From Fen-183 sp036504335 (GTDB taxonomy: Bacteria > Acidobacteriota > Thermoanaerobaculia > UBA5066): a DNA stretch of 64,000 nt. Below, piece after piece: positions 9,083-16,417 of this stretch (the stretch's first letter is position 1; each line of letters opens with the position of its first letter). The notes below the pieces were generated by a model. That model saw nothing but the letters and a program-made list of their open reading frames with translations. It searched no databases and was not told the DNA's origin. Location: the NCBI GenBank assembly GCA_036504335.1, contig DASXVJ010000034.1, positions 1-64,000 on the forward strand. Direction: 5' to 3'. The position numbers and the translations under genes are program-made.

Positions 9083-10095
9083 TGACGATGACGACCGCAT
9101 CCCCCCTCCGCATGGGCACGCGGGCCAGCGCGCTCGCGCGCGCCCAGTCCGGGGCCTTCGCCGCAGAGCTCACGCGCCGCTCGGGCCGTCCCGTCGAGGT
9201 CGTGATCGTGCGGACGCAGGGCGACCAGCTCTCCAGCGAGGGCAAGGCTCCTCCGGGCGGCGATTCCGCCGGCGTCTTCGTGCGCGCGCTGGACGACGCG
9301 CTCCGGAACCGCGAGATCGACTTCGCCGTCCACTCGCTGAAGGATGTCCCGACGGCCGACGCCGAGGGTCTCGTCCTCGCGGCCGTGCCCGCGCGCGCGG
9401 ATTCGCGCGACGCGTTCGTCGTCGCGACGCGCCACGCGGGCGTCAAGCGGGTCGAGGACCTGCCGCAGGGCGCGACGGTGGCGACGTCGTCGCCGCGGCG
9501 CGTCTCCCAGCTCCTGAGGGTGCGGCCGGACCTCGTGACGGTCGCGATGGCGGGAAACGTGGACACGCGCCTCCAGCGCCTCGAGGAGGGGAGGGCCGAC
9601 GCGCTCATCCTCGCGGCCGCGGGTCTCGACCGCCTCGGCCGGGGCTCCGTCGTCACGCGCCGCCTCGAGCCGGACGAGATGCTCGGCGCGCCCGCGCAGG
9701 GCGCGCTCGGCATCGGCTGCCGGGCGGACGACGAGGAGACGAGGACTTCTCTGCTGAAGATGGAAGACCCAGGCTCGCGAGTTGCCGCAATGGTCGAACG
9801 TGATCTCCTGCACTTCCTGCGAGGGGGATGTCGCGCGCCCGTCGGCGCGCGAGGATTCTTCGAAGGTGAAGAGGGGAGCCTCACGCTGAAGCTCGTAGGC
9901 CGCGTCCTTTCTCTCGACGGGCGCGAATGCCTCGAAGACGAGATGAGCGAGCCCTTCGCGGCGCCGCACCCCTCTTCCTCTTCACCTTCTAAGAAATCTT
10001 CTCTTTCCCTTTCTTCCTCTTCTCTCGGCCGCCTTCTCGCCGAGAAGCTGCTCGCGCGCGGCGCGGCGCGGCTGATCGACGCGGCGCGCGTGTGA
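9082..10095 (+). CDS. hemC: Hydroxymethylbilane synthase with repeat-derived insert
   Basis: 337 aa. It polymerises four porphobilinogens to hydroxymethylbilane. VRTQGDQ, HSLKDVPT, ATSSPRRVSQL, AGNVDTRL and LGAPAQGALGIG are present. The dipyrromethane-cofactor Cys is in FLRGGCRAPVGA. Domain 3 is odd: residues about 257-265 and 297-316 are encoded by AT-rich arms of the dispersed repeat, the second giving a Ser/Lys run that contains SSPSKKSS. The insert falls in a variable region, so the enzyme can remain functional. It overlaps hemA (ATGA) and hemD (GTGA). Confidence 0.94.
   Translation: MTMTTASPLRMGTRASALARAQSGAFAAELTRRSGRPVEVVIVRTQGDQLSSEGKAPPGGDSAGVFVRALDDALRNREIDFAVHSLKDVPTADAEGLVLAAVPARADSRDAFVVATRHAGVKRVEDLPQGATVATSSPRRVSQLLRVRPDLVTVAMAGNVDTRLQRLEEGRADALILAAAGLDRLGRGSVVTRRLEPDEMLGAPAQGALGIGCRADDEETRTSLLKMEDPGSRVAAMVERDLLHFLRGGCRAPVGARGFFEGEEGSLTLKLVGRVLSLDGRECLEDEMSEPFAAPHPSSSSPSKKSSLSLSSSSLGRLLAEKLLARGAARLIDAARV
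9850..10030. repeat. Inverted pair of dispersed-repeat arms inside hemC
   Basis: A degenerate reverse arm (9850-9876) and an almost consensus forward arm (9971-10030, with TTCACCTTCTAAGAAATCTT at 9981-10000) lie about 95 nt apart within the coding frame. Both are much richer in A/T than their surroundings. The forward arm ends in a long TCTTCC-type pyrimidine tail. Confidence 0.7.
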
Positions 10096-10859
10096 GCGGA
10101 CGGATCCTCCTGCTGCGCTCCGGCTCGGCCGGGCCGGAGGAGGGCGCGGCTCCGCCCGACGTCACGATCCTTCGCACGCACACGGTCGAGCCGCGGCCGG
10201 AGGGCGTGGCCGAGGCGCTCGCGTTCGACCCCGTGGGCGCCACGCTCGTCGTGTCGTCCAAGGAGACCGTGAGAGTTTTGCTCCCTCTCTTCACGTTGCC
10301 CTTCGCCCGCGTGATTGCGGTTGGTGAGGGCACGGCTGATTTGCTTAGAAAGGTGAATACGGGGGGGCGGCCCGGCGACACTCTCGGTGTGCCGTCAACC
10401 TACAGTGGGGCAGCCGCAACGCAGCTCGTCGTTCCCGAGGTTCCCGGAGCGGCGGGCGTCCTCCACCTTCTGAGAAAATCTTCATCTGCGGTGGGTGTGC
10501 GCATCCTCTGGCCACACGGCTCCGACGCCGCGTCTTCACCCTTCGAAGAAATCCGATCTCTGGGCTTTTTGCTCAGCGCGCCCGTGGTTTACCTGAAGCG
10601 GGCTCTGTCGCCTACGGAACTCGATCCTTCCGTCGTCGCCGATTTCGCCGCGGGGCGGTTTGGCTCGGTGGCGGTCGGTTCGACGGCTGGTCTCGACGTC
10701 CTGCTTTCGGCCGTCCCGTCCCCCCCGCCGGTAAGATGGGGCGTCCTCGGCCCCGAGACGGCGAAGGCGGTCGTTGCGCGTAATCTCCCGGCTCCGGTCG
10801 TACCGCCGCGCGCGCGGCTTTCCGATCTCCTCGATCTCCTCCGGAAGGAAACCTCATGA
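10092..10859 (+). CDS. hemD: Uroporphyrinogen-III synthase (HemD), repeat-invaded
   Basis: 255 aa from GTG overlapping the hemC stop. HemD cyclises hydroxymethylbilane with inversion of ring D. The family is poorly conserved. Support comes from length, the bilobal alpha/beta pattern, LVVSSKETVRVLLPLF, SVAVGSTAGLDVLLS near the C-terminus, WGVLGPETAKAVV, and the position between hemC and hemB. Three dispersed-repeat arms are read in frame (residues about 83-89, 124-133, 148-156), giving unusual DLLRKVN, HLLRKSSS and SSPFEEIRS segments. Base composition is clearly lower in G+C than in neighbours. Whether the protein is fully active cannot be told from sequence. Confidence 0.85.
   Translation: MSGRILLLRSGSAGPEEGAAPPDVTILRTHTVEPRPEGVAEALAFDPVGATLVVSSKETVRVLLPLFTLPFARVIAVGEGTADLLRKVNTGGRPGDTLGVPSTYSGAAATQLVVPEVPGAAGVLHLLRKSSSAVGVRILWPHGSDAASSPFEEIRSLGFLLSAPVVYLKRALSPTELDPSVVADFAAGRFGSVAVGSTAGLDVLLSAVPSPPPVRWGVLGPETAKAVVARNLPAPVVPPRARLSDLLDLLRKETS
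10338..10575. repeat. Three dispersed-repeat arms inside hemD
   Basis: One reverse arm (10338-10357, GATTTGCTTAGAAAGGTGAA) and two forward arms (10461-10490 and 10533-10560), the last followed by a T-rich tail. A partial pyrimidine tract at 10283-10293 may be a further remnant. They are read in different frames from the hemC copy. Confidence 0.65.
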
Positions 10860-11827
10860 GCTTCCCCCTCCACCGCTACCGCCGCCTCCGCCGCACCGAG
10901 AGCCTCCGGACGATGGTCCGCGAGACGTCGCTCGCGCCGTCGGACTTCATCGCACCGCTCTTCGTCGTGCCGGGGCAGGGCGTCCGCCAGGGCGTCTCGT
11001 CGATGCCGGGCGTGGACCGCACGTCGCCCGAGCTCGCGGGCAAGGACGCGAAGGCGCTCGCCGACCTCGGCGTTCTCTCCGTGATCCTGTTCGGGATCCC
11101 GGACCACAAGGACGCGAAGGGCACGTCGTCCGCCGATCCCGAAGGTCCGGTCTGCCGTGCGGTCCGCGCGATCAAGGCCGAGAGCCCAAAAACGGTCGTC
11201 ATGACGGACGTCTGCCTGTGCGAGTACACGGACCACGGCCACTGCGGGGTCATCAAGGGCGACACGGTCGACAACGACCCGACGCTCGCGATTCTCGCGG
11301 CCGAGGCCGTCGCGCACGCGAAGGCGGGCGCGGACGTCGTCGCGCCGAGCGACATGATGGACGGGCGCGTCGGCGCGATCCGCGCCGCGCTGGACAAGGA
11401 GGGCTTCGCGGACGTCGCGCTGCTGTCCTACGCGGCCAAGTACGCGTCCGGCTTCTACGGGCCGTTCCGCGAGGCCGCCGAGTCGACGCCGTCCTTCGGC
11501 GACCGCCGCGCGTACCAGATGGACCCGGGCAACGTGCGTGAGGCCGTGAAGGAAGTGCTGTCGGACGTCGCCGAGGGAGCCGACCTGGTCATGGTCAAGC
11601 CGGCGCTCTCGTACATGGACGTCATCCGCGCGGCGAAGGAAGCCACGAACGTCCCGCTCGCCTGCTACAACGTCTCGGGCGAGTACGCGATGGTCAAGGC
11701 CGCGGCCGCGAACGGCTGGATCGACGGGCAGAGGGTGACGCTCGAGATCCTGACGTCCTTCAAGCGCGCGGGCGCCGACCTGATCCTGACCTACCACGCC
11801 AAAGAAGCGTCCCAGTGGATCGGATGA
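10856..11827 (+). CDS. hemB: Delta-aminolevulinic acid dehydratase (porphobilinogen synthase)
   Basis: 323 aa. It condenses two 5-aminolevulinates into porphobilinogen. The metal-binding cysteines are in DVCLCEYTDHGHCG (three Cys, the zinc type). The Schiff-base lysines lie in SYAAKYASGFYGPFR and LVMVKPALSYMDVI. The N-terminal arm RYRRLRRTESLR is typical. An ATGA overlap with hemD and a GGAAGGA upstream suggest coupled translation. Complete. Confidence 0.97.
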   Translation: MSFPLHRYRRLRRTESLRTMVRETSLAPSDFIAPLFVVPGQGVRQGVSSMPGVDRTSPELAGKDAKALADLGVLSVILFGIPDHKDAKGTSSADPEGPVCRAVRAIKAESPKTVVMTDVCLCEYTDHGHCGVIKGDTVDNDPTLAILAAEAVAHAKAGADVVAPSDMMDGRVGAIRAALDKEGFADVALLSYAAKYASGFYGPFREAAESTPSFGDRRAYQMDPGNVREAVKEVLSDVAEGADLVMVKPALSYMDVIRAAKEATNVPLACYNVSGEYAMVKAAAANGWIDGQRVTLEILTSFKRAGADLILTYHAKEASQWIG

Positions 11828-13206
11828 TGAAGAAGAGAGAAGAGAAGAAAGATTTGCTTAGAAGGAAAGAGAAGAACGCCCCTGCGGCACCGCCCCGGAA
11901 GCGGGTTCGGCGGACCGCGCAGTCGGAGGCGTTGTTCCTCCGCGCGAAGAAGCGCATGCCCGGCGGGGTGTCGTCGCCCGTGCGGTCGTTCGCGTCCGTC
12001 GGCGGGACGCCGTTCTTCGTCAAGAAAGGCAAGGGCGCGACGCTCGTCGACGCGGACGGCAATCGCTACGTGGACTGGGTCATGTCGTACGGGCCGCTCA
12101 TGTTCGGGCACGCGTACGGGCCGGTCCTGTCGGCGGTGCGCAAGGCGCTGCCGCGCGGGACCTCCTACGGCGCGCCGACGAAGGCCGAGATCGAGATGGC
12201 CGAGCGCGTCGCGAAGGCCGTCCCCTCGATGGAGAAGGTGCGCTTCGTCTCGTCGGGGACGGAGGCCGCGATGAGCGCCGTGCGCCTCGCGCGCGCCGCC
12301 ACCGGCCGCGACCTCGTCCTGAAGTTCTCGGGCTGCTACCACGGCCACGCCGATTCGTTCCTCGTGTCGGCCGGCTCGGGCCTCGCGACGCTGGGCATCC
12401 CGGGCTCGCCGGGCGTGCCGGCGTCGCTCGCGGGAATGACCGTCACGGCGCGGTACAACGACCTCGATTCCGTGAAGGCCGTCTTCGCGGCGCATCCCGG
12501 CAGGATCGCCGTCATCGCCGTCGAGCCCGTGGCCGCGAACATGGGCGTCGTGACGCCGGGCGCGGGCTTTCTCGAAGGGCTGCGCGCGATCGCCGACAAG
12601 GAGGGAGCCCTGCTCCTCTTCGACGAGGTCATCAGCGGCTTTCGCCTCGCGAAGGGCGGCGCGCAGGAGATCTACGGGATCAAGCCCGACCTCACGTGCC
12701 TCGGCAAGATCATCGGCGGAGGCCTGCCCGTCGGCGCATACGGCGGCCGGGCGGACCTCATGGCGCAGATCGCGCCGGACGGGCCCGTGTACCAGGCCGG
12801 GACGCTCTCGGGGAACCCGCTCGCGATGGCGGCGGGCAAGGCGATGCTCGACGCCCTCACGCCGGCCGTCTACGCGAAGCTCGATCGGACGGCGCGCGAC
12901 CTCGAGCACGGCATGAACGCCGCCGCGAAGAGGGCGGGCGTCGCGGAGAAACTCGTCCTGAACCGCATCGGCTCGATCCTGACGCCGTTCTTCACGCCGG
13001 GTCCCGTGCGCAACTTCGACGACGCGAAGAAGGCCGACCTCGGGAAATTCAGGATCTGGTACCACGCGATGCTCCGGCAGGGCATCTTCGTCGCGCCGGC
13101 GCAGTTCGAGGCGATGTTCGTCTCGACGGCGCACGGCCCAAAGGAAGTCGCGAAGACGGTCAAGGCGCACGAGATCGCGCTCCGGGAAGCGTTCGCCGCG
13201 GCGTGA
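11824..13206 (+). CDS. hemL: Glutamate-1-semialdehyde 2,1-aminomutase
   Basis: 460 aa from ATG at 11824; a GTG at 11815 and an ATG at 11827 are alternatives. This PLP enzyme converts glutamate-1-semialdehyde to 5-aminolevulinate. The PLP lysine lies in CLGKIIGGGLPVGAYGG. SSGTEAAMSAVRLARA, GCYHGHAD and LLLFDEVISGFR are present. The first 18 or so residues (KKREEKKDLLRRKEK) are a basic extension encoded by a reverse arm of the dispersed repeat. The family core begins at SEALFLRAKKRMPGGV. It overlaps hemB and ends overlapping kynU. Confidence 0.96.
   Translation: MMKKREEKKDLLRRKEKNAPAAPPRKRVRRTAQSEALFLRAKKRMPGGVSSPVRSFASVGGTPFFVKKGKGATLVDADGNRYVDWVMSYGPLMFGHAYGPVLSAVRKALPRGTSYGAPTKAEIEMAERVAKAVPSMEKVRFVSSGTEAAMSAVRLARAATGRDLVLKFSGCYHGHADSFLVSAGSGLATLGIPGSPGVPASLAGMTVTARYNDLDSVKAVFAAHPGRIAVIAVEPVAANMGVVTPGAGFLEGLRAIADKEGALLLFDEVISGFRLAKGGAQEIYGIKPDLTCLGKIIGGGLPVGAYGGRADLMAQIAPDGPVYQAGTLSGNPLAMAAGKAMLDALTPAVYAKLDRTARDLEHGMNAAAKRAGVAEKLVLNRIGSILTPFFTPGPVRNFDDAKKADLGKFRIWYHAMLRQGIFVAPAQFEAMFVSTAHGPKEVAKTVKAHEIALREAFAAA
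11829..11877 (-). repeat. Dispersed-repeat arm at the hemB/hemL junction
   Basis: A purine-rich reverse arm with core GATTTGCTTAGAAGG (11851-11865), flanked on both sides by GAGAAGA-type tracts. It encodes the N-terminal extension of hemL. No forward partner is seen nearby. Confidence 0.65.
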
Positions 13207-14483
13207 CGCCGCACGACGCTCTCGAAAGCGCGCGCCGCGAGGCGCGCGAACGGGACCGCGAGGACCCGCTCGCGCGTTACCGCGCCGAGTTCGTCGTCGC
13301 GGAAGAGGGCCTCGTTTACCTGGACGGAAATTCGCTCGGCCGTCTTCCGAAGCGGGCGGAGGCGCTCGTCGCGAGGGTCGTGCGCGAGGAGTGGGGCGGA
13401 CGCCTCGTCCGCGGCTGGAACGAGGGGTGGGTGGACGCCCCGCGCCGTGTCGGCGACAAGCTCGGGCGTCTCCTCGGCGCGCGGCCGGGCGAGGTCGTCG
13501 TGTCGGACTCCACGAGCGTCAACCTCTTCAAGCTCGCGGTCGCGGCGCTGAAGGCGCGGGAGGACCGCCCGGTCATCGTCACGGACGATCTGAACTTCCC
13601 TTCGGATCTCTACGTGCTGGACGGCGCCGCGCGGCTCCTCGGCGGCGGGCGGCGCGTCGTCGTCGTCGCGGCGCGCGACGGGATCGCCGTCGATCCCGCC
13701 GACCTCGCCGCGGCGATCGGGCCGGACACGGTCCTCGTCTCGCTCTCGCACGTCGCATACAAGAGCGGGTTTCTCCACGACATGAGAGCGGTCACCGAAC
13801 TCGCGCACCGGGCCGGCGCGCTCGTCCTGTGGGACGTGAGCCACTCGGCGGGCGTCGTCCCGATCGACCTCGAAGCCTCCGGGGCCGACCTCGCGGTGGG
13901 CTGCACGTACAAGCACCTGAACGGCGGGCCCGGCGCCCCGGCGTTCCTCTACGTGCGCCGCGAGTGGCAGGCGGCGCTCGAGAACCCGATCCCGGGCTGG
14001 TTCGGGCGCGAGGCGCCGTTCTCGTTCGCGCCCGCCTTCGCGCCCGCGGCGGGCGTGGAGCGCTTCCTCGTGGGCACGCCGCCGATCCTCTCCCTGGCCG
14101 CCGCCGAGGCCGGGATCGACCTTGCGCTCGAGGCCGGCGTCGAGAGCGCGCGGGAGAAGTCGATCGCGATGGGGGAATTCCTCGAACGGTGCTGGAGGCA
14201 GCAACTCGAATCGCTCGGCGTCACGCTGCGTTCTCCTCGCGAGTCCGAGCGCCGCGGCTCGCACCTTTCGTTCGGCCATCCCGAGGCGCTCGCGATCGAC
14301 GGCGCCCTCATCGCCCAGATGAACGTGATCCCGGACTTCCGGCCGCCGGACGTGATCCGCTTCGGCTTCGCGCCCCTCTCCAACACCTTCGAAGATCTCT
14401 TCGAGGGAGTGAGCCGGTTTCGCCGTGTGCTCGACGAGGAGCTCTGGCGGCGTCACGCCGCGGATCGGCCGGTCATCACCTAG
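13203..14483 (+). CDS. kynU: Kynureninase
   Basis: 426 aa from GTG overlapping the hemL stop (GTGA). This PLP enzyme cleaves kynurenine to anthranilate, or 3-hydroxykynurenine to 3-hydroxyanthranilate, plus alanine. The PLP lysine is in CTYKHLNGGPGAPAFLYV. VYLDGNSLGRLP, RGWNEGWVDAP, LWDVSHSAGVVPIDL and the C-terminal VIRFGFAPLSNTFEDL are characteristic. Being the last gene of the haem operon is unexpected. No other kyn gene is in the window, so its metabolic partner genes must lie elsewhere. Confidence 0.93.
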   Translation: MTPHDALESARREARERDREDPLARYRAEFVVAEEGLVYLDGNSLGRLPKRAEALVARVVREEWGGRLVRGWNEGWVDAPRRVGDKLGRLLGARPGEVVVSDSTSVNLFKLAVAALKAREDRPVIVTDDLNFPSDLYVLDGAARLLGGGRRVVVVAARDGIAVDPADLAAAIGPDTVLVSLSHVAYKSGFLHDMRAVTELAHRAGALVLWDVSHSAGVVPIDLEASGADLAVGCTYKHLNGGPGAPAFLYVRREWQAALENPIPGWFGREAPFSFAPAFAPAAGVERFLVGTPPILSLAAAEAGIDLALEAGVESAREKSIAMGEFLERCWRQQLESLGVTLRSPRESERRGSHLSFGHPEALAIDGALIAQMNVIPDFRPPDVIRFGFAPLSNTFEDLFEGVSRFRRVLDEELWRRHAADRPVIT

Positions 14484-14495
14484 AACGTGCTCGAC

Positions 14496-16163
14496 TCACT
14501 CGAACCAGCCGACGACGTCGAGGATGACGTGCGCGGTGCCCGCCGGGAGGCCGTCCACGACGACGTCCCCTGAGGCGCCGAGCGGCATGGTGACGTTGTT
14601 CGCGCGGGTCTGGCCGGCACGGAAGGCCACGGTTCCGGTCCCCGTCGGGGGCGCGCCGCCCGGCACGAGGCGGACCGACCCGGCGGCGGTGGATCCCGTC
14701 GCCGTGAGATTTCCGGCGATCGACTTCGCGGTGGCCGGGATGCCGCAGCGTCCCCGGACGACCCACGAGCGCGCCTGGCCCGCGTACAGCGTGGGGCCGC
14801 CGTACGTCCCGTTCGCGTTGCGCGTGTCGAAGACCCGGCAGGGCTGAACGGTGTGGAAGCTCGTCGCGGCCGGCGGCGTCCCGTAGTCGACCTGGATCGT
14901 GAGGGACGACGCGGTCTTCGAGACGGCGGTGATCGTGAGGGCCAGCTCGGGGTCCGTGAAGGACTTGCCGACGTCGAGCTGGGCGTCGTCGAAGCTGCCG
15001 GCGGTCGCGAAGTTCATGTCGAGGAGGTCCGCGCCGCCGACGCTGCTCGGCGCGAAGCGGATCAGCGCGCCGTTCGCGACGCCGGCCGGGAAGCCGGAGT
15101 CGAAGCCGGCGCGGCTTCGCCACTCGATCCAGTAGGTGCGGTCGCTCTTCGTGGTCGGAATGCGCACGGCGTACGCGAATCCGCCGGGCGTCTCGAGCGC
15201 GTCGAGCGTGTATGTGACGCTGCCGCCGGGATGATTGCGGACCGAGCCGGCGGGGAGCCATCCGAACGTGTCCTTGAACTGCGCGTTGAAGTGTCCGGCG
15301 CGCGAGTTGCCCATCGTGTCGAAGCGGTCGCCGTACTCGCTGCGCGTGCAGCCGGCCGGCGCGATCGCCGCGGACGGGCACGTGTACGAGTGCGCGTGCA
15401 GGACGCCGAAGTTGTGGCCGAGCTCGTGGGCCGCGACGAGGAGGCCCATCGAGCCGGTGCCGTTGATCCACGACCCGCCGCCGCCGACGTAACCGAGGCC
15501 GTTCCAGCCGCACGCGCCGATCCCCGCGAAGACCCAGACGGGGAAGTCGTAGTTCGCCGGGTTTTTCCCGGCCGCGAGCGCCTGCGCGTTCGCCTGCGAC
15601 GCGACGGTTCCGGTGTCGCACGTCGCCGGTTTCGGGACGGTGGCCGTCACGAGGACGACGTCGCCCGTCATCGTCGCGAGGCCGTAGGACGCCTCGGCGT
15701 AATAGCGGGCGACGCTCGAGCCCGTGCCGAAGAAGAGGTTCTGGGCGTTCGTGACGGTCGTCGCGTTCATCGAGGTGTCGTTCGTGAAGTTCAGGAGCAT
15801 CACGAGCACGCGCTTGGGGCCTGTCGTCCAGGAACTCAGGGCCGTCCGGCCGAGCGCGGTCCGCCCCGGTCCAACGGAATGGATCTCGTCGACCTCGAAG
15901 GCGCGGCGCCCGGGCCAGCCCGTGACCGAGACCCGCTCTCCGGTTCGGGCGGCCGGCGGGGACGCGAACCGGAGCTGCAGGACGTCGCCTTCGTCCGTCT
16001 CCAGCTCATAGACGTCGAGGGACTTAGGGCCGGCAAAGTCGTCCTCGACGAGGTGCCTGAATACGCCGGTGCGGGTGAACGCGTCCTCTCCCGACGCCGG
16101 CCGGACGGCGGCGACCACGGCCGCGAGGGCGGCCGCAACCAGGAGAATTCGGGCGCGAGGCAT
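14496..16163 (-). CDS. Secreted metzincin-type zinc metalloprotease
   Basis: 555 aa with a signal peptide (MPRARILLVAAALAAVVAAV) and GGAGG upstream of the ATG. The zinc site HELGHNFGVLHAH fits HExxHxxGxxH, and a Met-turn appears in RFDTMGNSRAG, so the catalytic domain (about 110-330) looks active and resembles gametolysin-type (M11) peptidases. The C-terminal domain begins at QPCRVFDTRNANGTYGG and ends VILDVVGWFE, a module that recurs in secreted proteins of Acidobacteriota and Myxococcota. Convergent with kynU, which ends 12 nt away. Substrate unknown. Confidence 0.85.
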   Translation of the reverse strand: MPRARILLVAAALAAVVAAVRPASGEDAFTRTGVFRHLVEDDFAGPKSLDVYELETDEGDVLQLRFASPPAARTGERVSVTGWPGRRAFEVDEIHSVGPGRTALGRTALSSWTTGPKRVLVMLLNFTNDTSMNATTVTNAQNLFFGTGSSVARYYAEASYGLATMTGDVVLVTATVPKPATCDTGTVASQANAQALAAGKNPANYDFPVWVFAGIGACGWNGLGYVGGGGSWINGTGSMGLLVAAHELGHNFGVLHAHSYTCPSAAIAPAGCTRSEYGDRFDTMGNSRAGHFNAQFKDTFGWLPAGSVRNHPGGSVTYTLDALETPGGFAYAVRIPTTKSDRTYWIEWRSRAGFDSGFPAGVANGALIRFAPSSVGGADLLDMNFATAGSFDDAQLDVGKSFTDPELALTITAVSKTASSLTIQVDYGTPPAATSFHTVQPCRVFDTRNANGTYGGPTLYAGQARSWVVRGRCGIPATAKSIAGNLTATGSTAAGSVRLVPGGAPPTGTGTVAFRAGQTRANNVTMPLGASGDVVVDGLPAGTAHVILDVVGWFE

Positions 16164-16281
16164 GGGGGCCTCCGGTGGTTGGACCAGCCTGTGTGCAGCC
16201 GGTAGTGCCAGGGCCTAACCGGGAGCGTCCCCGAGGGGTCCTGGGAAACGCGTTTTTCGGGGTCCCCGCCGCCCCCCGGAA

Positions 16282-16301
16282 TTTGATGCAACTGAATCAA
16301 A
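16282..16301. promoter_or_regulatory. Dyad TTTGAT-N8-ATCAAA and possible -35 upstream of the decahaem cytochrome
   Basis: In the 254-nt gap between the protease and the decahaem cytochrome, a perfect 6-bp dyad is spaced by 8 nt. The half sites resemble FNR half sites but the spacing is wrong for FNR. TTGATG (16283-16288) is followed after 17 nt by TAGGGA, a weak candidate promoter. The rest of the gap shows no gene. Confidence 0.3.
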
Positions 16302-16405
16302 GCCTTAGGGATGCGCGATTTCATACCCTTCGCTACGGATGCAAAAGGTCCTTTTCTACGCGCTTACCGAACTCACGTTCGTCAACACGCCGACTCTCTT
16401 CCGGC

Positions 16406-16412
16406 AAGGAGG
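16406..16412 (+). promoter_or_regulatory. Strong Shine-Dalgarno AAGGAGG of the decahaem cytochrome
   Basis: AAGGAGG lies 5 nt before the ATG. The 12 bases CCGGCAAGGAGG are identical to those before the octahaem cytochrome at 54-3410, although the rest of the two leaders differs. Confidence 0.7.
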
Positions 16413-16417
16413 CTGAA

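Noticed and set aside
14371..14405. Similarity of CAACACCTTCGAAGATCTCT in kynU to the dispersed repeat
   Set aside because: The codons specify the conserved kynureninase C-terminal motif SNTFEDL, and the composition is that of the gene; probably chance.
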